Source of the DNA: Verrucomicrobiota bacterium
GTDB lineage: Bacteria > Verrucomicrobiota > Verrucomicrobiia > Limisphaerales > UBA1100
Length of the DNA stretch: 9,339 nucleotides
Assembly: GCA_015660155.1 (NCBI GenBank)
Contig: DQLO01000144.1
Coordinates: 1-9,339, forward strand
Reading direction: 5' to 3'
In this document: piece by piece, positions 6,049-9,339 of the stretch
Position numbering within the stretch: the first letter of the stretch is position 1
How the letters are laid out: every line of letters begins with the position of its first letter
The notes under the pieces: generated by a model
Told to the model about the DNA's origin: nothing
Database searches by the model: none
The model's input: the letters and a program-made list of their open reading frames with translations, nothing else
Position numbers and translations under genes: made by a program

Positions 6049-6795
6049 ATGAAACGTATTTTTCCAATCCTCACTTTGACGATCGGGGCGGTTGCCTTTG
6101 CCGGGCCGGTTTCCGCAGCCGTGCAAACTCAAAACAAACTCATCGTAAAATCCAAGCGCGAGCTGGATGTGAAATATCTGCTGTATTTGCCCAAGGATCA
6201 CGCGGCGAAGCCGGAGAAAAAATGGCCACTCATTTTGTTCCTGCACGGCGCGGGTGAGCGGGGCGATGACCTCAACCGCGTCAAAGTTCACGGCCCGCCG
6301 AAGCTAGTGGAAAAAGGCGAGGCGCTGGAGTTCATCGTGGTTTCCCCCCAATGCCCGCGCGGAACGGTTTGGAATGATGACGTGCTGATCACTTTGCTCA
6401 ATGACGTGGCAAAGCGTTATCGCGCCGATGAAACGCGCTTGTATCTTACGGGCCTGAGCATGGGCGGCTATGGGACGTGGAGCCTCGGGCTGACGCATTG
6501 CGATCGCTTCGCGGCGATTGCGCCAATCTGCGGGGGCGGCGATTTTATTAAGGCTTATAATGCCGGCGGGGCGAAGGGCAAGGCGCTGAAAACTCTGGGC
6601 GTGTGGGCGTTTCACGGGGCGAAAGATACCGTGGTGCCGCTGGCGGAAAGCGAGCGGATGGTGGCGACCCTGAAAAAATTTGGCCATCCCGGGCCCAAGC
6701 TCACGGTGTACCCCGAGGCGCGGCATGATTCGTGGACGAAAACTTACGCCAACCCCGAGCTGTACAAATGGTTTTTGCAGCACCAGCGAAAGTAG
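6049..6795 (+). CDS. Secreted alpha/beta hydrolase (dienelactone hydrolase / PHB-depolymerase-like 'predicted peptidase')
   Basis: 248 residues from the ATG at 6049. The frame extends to a GTG at 6019, but the ATG gives a textbook signal peptide: MKR, hydrophobic core to about residue 20, likely cleavage after V21-S22-A23. The mature part has an alpha/beta-hydrolase core: the oxyanion strand LILFLHGAGERGDD (61-74), nucleophile elbow GLSMGGYGTW (Ser137, G-x-S-x-G), acid in FHGAKDTVVP (Asp193) and histidine in YPEARHDSW (His226). A complete catalytic triad is therefore visible. Such proteins cleave esters or peptides in the periplasm or outside the cell; polysaccharide-linked esters are one possibility, but the substrate is not decidable. 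Its TAG stop is immediately followed by the stop of the convergent MORN gene (TAG|CTA), with no bases between, so no private terminator fits there. It may be transcribed with the upstream DUF4177-like gene. Confidence 0.92.
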   Translation: MKRIFPILTLTIGAVAFAGPVSAAVQTQNKLIVKSKRELDVKYLLYLPKDHAAKPEKKWPLILFLHGAGERGDDLNRVKVHGPPKLVEKGEALEFIVVSPQCPRGTVWNDDVLITLLNDVAKRYRADETRLYLTGLSMGGYGTWSLGLTHCDRFAAIAPICGGGDFIKAYNAGGAKGKALKTLGVWAFHGAKDTVVPLAESERMVATLKKFGHPGPKLTVYPEARHDSWTKTYANPELYKWFLQHQRK

Positions 6796-7917
6796 CTATT
6801 TTTCCTCCACCAATATCACTTTGCCTTTGCTGATGTAAAAGTGCGCGCTGGCTAGATGCTTGCGGCCGTTGGCGTTGATGATGGTGAGTCTCTGATAAAT
6901 CCACACGTCACCCTGTTTCGCATCGGGCGTGCCAAAGGCGGATTGCACCACCTCGGCGTCCTTGTCTTTATAAACGCGATTCAACTGGCCGGCCATCCAC
7001 AGCGAGCGGCGGCCTGCGGAGAAGGGATTGGGCTTGGGCGGCTCCGGCTTGCGCGCGGGCGGTAGTCCCGCCGTGGCGCCTTCATCCAGCAACACGGCGC
7101 CCTTGGCATCCCACCGTTTTTGGCTCATCAACGCCGTGCCGCGATAGGTTGCCACCAAGGTCTTCTGCCCATTTTCGTGCCACTCAGTGAAGACCGAAAG
7201 CAGGCCGCTCTTGAAAATCTGTTTGCGTTGCAGCTTGCCGTTGGGATGCCAGTTTTGATGCACGCCCATTGGCTGTTTGCCTTTCCACTCGGCCACCCAT
7301 GATTTTTTGCCATCCAAAAACCATCCCTCAGCCACGCCCTTGGGCTGGCCGCGCACAAACGGCGTGCGGCTGCTGCGCTGCCCGTTGGGGTGGTACTCGA
7401 TCAAATCCCCTTCCAGCACATTGTCGCGATAGTTAGATTCCCAAGTCTTTTGGCCTTCCACATCGTAGCCGGTGGCCGCGCCCTCGCGCAGCCCGGATAC
7501 GTAACGGGTGGTGTTGAGGAGGCGATTGCCTGTGTCGTATTCGGTTAGCAACCCGTGCGGTTGCCCGTCGTGCAGCGGCATTTCAAACTGCCGGGCGCCA
7601 TTGGAATGCCAACCGGTCAAGGTTCCCATGGGCGCGCCGTCCTTCAGCGTCACCTCGGTCATTTTCTGGCCGTTCTCGAACCACTCCACCGCTTTGCCTT
7701 GGGCCACGCCGGCCACCATCTGCACCTCATATTGTTTCTGGCCGTTGTCGTGCCAATCCACCACCATGCCGGAGTAAGGCTCCGATTCCCCGAGGGCATA
7801 AAACTTGCCCTCGCTCAGCAACAATTGGTCGGTGGAAAAAAATTCCACCTTGTCCTTGTCGCCCGAGCAACCGGTTCCAAGTGCGATGATAATCGCCAAC
7901 ACGCCTCCGCGTAACAT
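6796..7917 (-). CDS. MORN-variant (YwqK-type) repeat protein, probable lipoprotein, with extra C-terminal domain
   Basis: 373 residues. The N-terminus MLRGGVLAIIIALGTGC resembles a lipoprotein signal with Cys17, although Gly rather than Leu precedes at -3, so lipidation is probable, not certain. Residues 55-280 hold ten repeats beginning Trp/Tyr-x-x-x-Gly, mostly W-H-x-N-G, at 55, 79, 103, 127, 151, 175, 199, 223, 246 and 269. The 24-residue spacing is almost invariant; the fourth unit lacks one residue before its Gly. This is the MORN-variant repeat that databases often label 'toxin-antitoxin YwqK family antitoxin', but no toxin gene is adjacent, so that name should not be trusted. A Pro/Lys linker (285-300) leads to a separate C-terminal domain (about 305-373) with 'FGTPDAKQGDVWIYQR', reminiscent of small BamE/SmpA-like envelope domains. 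Probable role: envelope-facing binding or scaffold protein. ATG start at 7917, with only a weak AGG upstream. Confidence 0.88.
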   Translation of the reverse strand: MLRGGVLAIIIALGTGCSGDKDKVEFFSTDQLLLSEGKFYALGESEPYSGMVVDWHDNGQKQYEVQMVAGVAQGKAVEWFENGQKMTEVTLKDGAPMGTLTGWHSNGARQFEMPLHDGQPHGLLTEYDTGNRLLNTTRYVSGLREGAATGYDVEGQKTWESNYRDNVLEGDLIEYHPNGQRSSRTPFVRGQPKGVAEGWFLDGKKSWVAEWKGKQPMGVHQNWHPNGKLQRKQIFKSGLLSVFTEWHENGQKTLVATYRGTALMSQKRWDAKGAVLLDEGATAGLPPARKPEPPKPNPFSAGRRSLWMAGQLNRVYKDKDAEVVQSAFGTPDAKQGDVWIYQRLTIINANGRKHLASAHFYISKGKVILVEEK

Positions 7918-7922
7918 ACCGC

Positions 7923-7951
7923 AACCTAATGCTAAGACGGCCAGTTGTCAA
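7923..7951 (-). promoter_or_regulatory. Candidate promoter of the MORN-repeat lipoprotein gene
   Basis: On the minus strand a perfect TTGACA (7951-7946) is followed by 17 bases and TAGGTT (7928-7923), which keeps the most conserved -10 positions (TA...T). Transcription would begin about at the ATG itself (7917), predicting a leaderless or nearly leaderless mRNA. Consensus match only. Confidence 0.4.
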
Positions 7952-7961
7952 TCCAACCCAC

Positions 7962-7990
7962 TTGACGCGCGGGGCCGCTTCGTGAAAATT
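7962..7990 (+). promoter_or_regulatory. Weak candidate promoter of the fmdB gene
   Basis: TTGACG (7962-7967, 5 of 6) is followed by 17 bases and AAAATT (7985-7990, 3 of 6). It is divergent from, and 10 bases away from, the -35 of the minus-strand candidate. The -10 match is poor, so confidence is low. Confidence 0.25.
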
Positions 7991-7995
7991 AGGGG

Positions 7996-8014
7996 CGACG
8001 CGACGTCGTTTTTT
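7996..8014 (+). terminator. Terminator-like hairpin with T6 in the fmdB leader
   Basis: CGACG (7996-8000), a CGA loop and CGTCG (8004-8008) are followed at once by six T (8009-8014). The stem can be lengthened by G-T wobbles on the outside. It reads as a short intrinsic terminator on the plus strand, yet it ends only 4 bases before the fmdB ATG at 8019 and no plus-strand gene ends nearby. It could be an attenuator or chance. Confidence 0.3.
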
Positions 8015-8018
8015 GGAA

Positions 8019-8531
8019 ATGCCGATTTTTGAATATGCCTGTCCTGAGTGCCGGAGGATTTTTCAATTCCTCTCGCGCCGCCTCAAGCCCACGCGCCAGC
8101 CCAAGTGCCCCCAATGCGGCGGCAAAAAAATGGTGAAAGAGGTCAGCCAATTTGCCGCGCTCAAAGGTGCCGCCGAACCTGCGCCCGCCACGGCCGGCGG
8201 CGGCGAACCCGATGGCATGCCGGATATGGATGACCCCCGCGTGCAAAACGCCATGCGCGAGATGGAGCGCGACATGGATCATCTCGACGAAAATAATCCC
8301 AAACACATGGCGCACATGATGCGCAAGATGCAGGACCTCATGCCCGCCGATGCGATGCCCAAGGAAATGAACGACGCCATCAAGCGCTTGGAAGCGGGCG
8401 AAGACCCTGAAAAAATTGAGGCGGATATGGGCGAAATTTTTGATGAATTTATGGGGCCGGAAGAAGGTGGCGGCGCAGGTGGAATGGGTGGGGGTGGATA
8501 TACTCGAGATGGTGGGCTTTATGATATGTGA
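8019..8531 (+). CDS. FmdB-family zinc-ribbon protein with Met-rich helical extension
   Basis: 170 residues from the ATG at 8019; a TTG two codons earlier is in frame, but MPIFEYACPEC is the canonical FmdB start, and GGA lies just upstream. A zinc ribbon with two Cys-x-x-Cys knuckles (C8-P-E-C11 and C30-P-Q-C33) fills residues 1-42, ending KKMVKEVSQF as in the family. Classic members are about 60-110 residues; the remainder here is an Ala/Gly/Pro linker (50-68), a charged methionine-rich helical region (about 70-145) with 'AIKRLEAGEDPEKIEADMG' (120-138), and a Gly-rich tail (149-166). The family is named for a putative regulator of formamidase genes in a methylotroph, but most members have no proven role; DNA, RNA or protein binding are all possible. 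It is divergent from the MORN gene and precedes the antiporter by 41 bases, probably co-transcribed. Confidence 0.88.
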   Translation: MPIFEYACPECRRIFQFLSRRLKPTRQPKCPQCGGKKMVKEVSQFAALKGAAEPAPATAGGGEPDGMPDMDDPRVQNAMREMERDMDHLDENNPKHMAHMMRKMQDLMPADAMPKEMNDAIKRLEAGEDPEKIEADMGEIFDEFMGPEEGGGAGGMGGGGYTRDGGLYDM

Positions 8532-8566
8532 GGTCAGGAGCGAGAAGATAGAAGTTAGGAGTTAGA
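8532..8566 (+). repeat. Five degenerate 7-base tandem units forming the fmdB-antiporter spacer
   Basis: Starting at the base after the fmdB stop, the spacer divides without gaps into five heptads (8532, 8539, 8546, 8553, 8560) that all fit RGNNAGR; the last two are AGTTAGG and AGTTAGA. The array ends 6 bases before the antiporter ATG, and its AGGAG (8557-8561) may act as the ribosome binding site with 11-base spacing. Confidence 0.6.
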
Positions 8567-8572
8567 ATTTTT

Positions 8573-9339
8573 ATGGCGGTTTCATTTGTTGCAATTTTAA
8601 TAGTGGCCTGCGGCATGGCGTTGTTGGCGAAGCGGTTGCGGTTGCCGTACACGGTGGTGTTGGTGGTGGCGGGCTTGATCGTGAGCGCGTTGTCGGCAGC
8701 GGGGCAGTTGGGGCTCAACCTCAAACTCACACCGGAATTATTGCTGCAATTATTTTTGCCAATCCTGCTTTTTGAGGCGGCGTTTCACGTGGACCTCAAA
8801 TCGTTCCTGAACAACAAACGCGCGATTTTGTTTCTGGCCATCCCCGGCGTGATCGTGGGGATGCTGCTCACCACCGCGCTGTTTATGGGCGTGGGCGAAT
8901 TGTTCCGGCTCGGGTTCAGTTGGCAATTGGTGCTGTTGGCGGCGGCGATGTTGGCGGCCACGGATCCCATCTCGGTGGTGGCGCTCTTCAAGGAATTTAC
9001 CGTGTCCAAACGGTTGGGGATTATTATTGAAGGCGAGAGTTTAATTAACGACGGCATCGCCGTGGTGCTCTTTGCTGTGGTGGTTAAAATCACTGCTGCG
9101 CAGCTCGGCCTCACGTTGCCGCACTTGGATACCACGGAAAGTTTGCAGGCATTGCCGGTGGTGCTCGATTTCCTGCGCGAGGTGCTGCTCGGCACGGCCA
9201 TCGGCCTCGGCATCGGGTTGGGCATTTCGTACTTCACCAGCAAGTTTGATGATCAACACATCGAGGTCGCCCTCACCGTCATCGCCGCGTACGGCGCGAA
9301 TGTGGCGGCGATGGAGCTGCACGCCTCGGGCGTCATCGC
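8573..9339 (+). CDS. CPA1-family (NhaP-type) Na+/H+ antiporter, 3'-truncated by the window
   Basis: The ATG at 8573 opens a frame that stays open to the last base, giving 255 complete codons; I translated it directly. The protein is strongly hydrophobic with several membrane helices (about 3-20, 26-45, 55-72, 85-108, 117-140, 158-175, 195-220, 230-249). Family marks are clear: 'RLPYTVVLVVAGLI' (23-36), 'LFLPILLFEAAFHVDL' (60-75), the ion-binding-site segment AATDPISVVALFKE (128-141, with T130-D131-P132) and EGESLINDGIAVVLF (153-167, with N159-D160). These are the signatures of CPA1 monovalent cation/proton antiporters, which exchange cytoplasmic Na+ (or K+) for external H+ in the inner membrane and handle pH and salt stress. 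Roughly the C-terminal third, including any regulatory tail, is outside the window. It likely shares a transcript with fmdB. Confidence 0.93.
   Translation, partial: MAVSFVAILIVACGMALLAKRLRLPYTVVLVVAGLIVSALSAAGQLGLNLKLTPELLLQLFLPILLFEAAFHVDLKSFLNNKRAILFLAIPGVIVGMLLTTALFMGVGELFRLGFSWQLVLLAAAMLAATDPISVVALFKEFTVSKRLGIIIEGESLINDGIAVVLFAVVVKITAAQLGLTLPHLDTTESLQALPVVLDFLREVLLGTAIGLGIGLGISYFTSKFDDQHIEVALTVIAAYGANVAAMELHASGVI

Noticed and set aside
4301..6067. 588-residue open frame on the minus strand opposite pheA, kdsD and the DUF4177-like gene
   Set aside because: The plus strand carries three recognisable genes here. The minus reading is low-complexity and His/Arg/Gly/Ala-rich with no domain, as expected from the complement of GC-biased codons.
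6796..7917. Toxin-antitoxin system, from the common 'YwqK antitoxin' label
   Set aside because: No toxin-like or nuclease gene is adjacent, and the protein has a lipoprotein-like N-terminus and long MORN-variant array. The label is a homology artefact here.
1..9339. Mobile element, phage, defence island or CRISPR array
   Set aside because: No transposase, integrase, terminal repeats, spaced direct repeats or nuclease/helicase genes are visible, and gene content and composition look uniform and housekeeping.

Overview
This window looks like ordinary chromosomal sequence from a GC-rich, Gram-negative bacterium. The gene mix, with Kdo/LPS precursor synthesis, a probable lipoprotein, secreted hydrolases, a DUF4177-like protein and few Shine-Dalgarno sites, suggests the Verrucomicrobiota or another PVC lineage. 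That placement is inferred from gene style only; no rRNA or other phylogenetic marker is present. There are ten genes. The first is probably cut by the left edge and the last is cut by the right edge. I see no tRNA, rRNA, CRISPR array, insertion sequence, integrase or phage gene, and no gene-free stretch longer than about 110 bases.

Left part (1-1866): a serine hydrolase of the class C beta-lactamase fold (+) converges on a histone-deacetylase-family amidohydrolase (-). The deacetylase is divergent from the next block across 106 bases that hold a plausible sigma70-type promoter.

Central block (1973-5614, +): scpA, scpB, pheA (chorismate mutase-prephenate dehydratase) and kdsD (arabinose-5-phosphate isomerase) are packed with gaps of 2, -4 and 11 bases and almost certainly form one operon. 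It joins condensin loading (ScpAB with SMC), phenylalanine synthesis and the first step of Kdo synthesis for lipopolysaccharide. These are housekeeping functions that share growth-linked expression rather than one pathway. A small DUF4177-like exported or anchored protein and a secreted alpha/beta hydrolase follow on the same strand after gaps of about 60-100 bases. They may be read-through members of the operon or separate units.

Right part (6796-9339): a MORN-variant (YwqK-type) repeat protein with a lipoprotein-like N-terminus lies on the minus strand. Its stop codon directly abuts the hydrolase stop. It is divergent from an FmdB-type zinc-ribbon protein, which is followed by a CPA1 (NhaP-type) Na+/H+ antiporter running off the window. 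Between these last two genes the whole spacer is built from five degenerate 7-base tandem units.

I found no convincing new multi-gene system. The items most worth a second look are small: the heptad-repeat spacer, the back-to-back -35-like elements before the MORN protein with a possible leaderless start, a terminator-like hairpin just before fmdB, nested inverted repeats after kdsD, the acidic tail and 15-base duplication in ScpB, and the uncharacterised C-terminal domain of the MORN-repeat protein.
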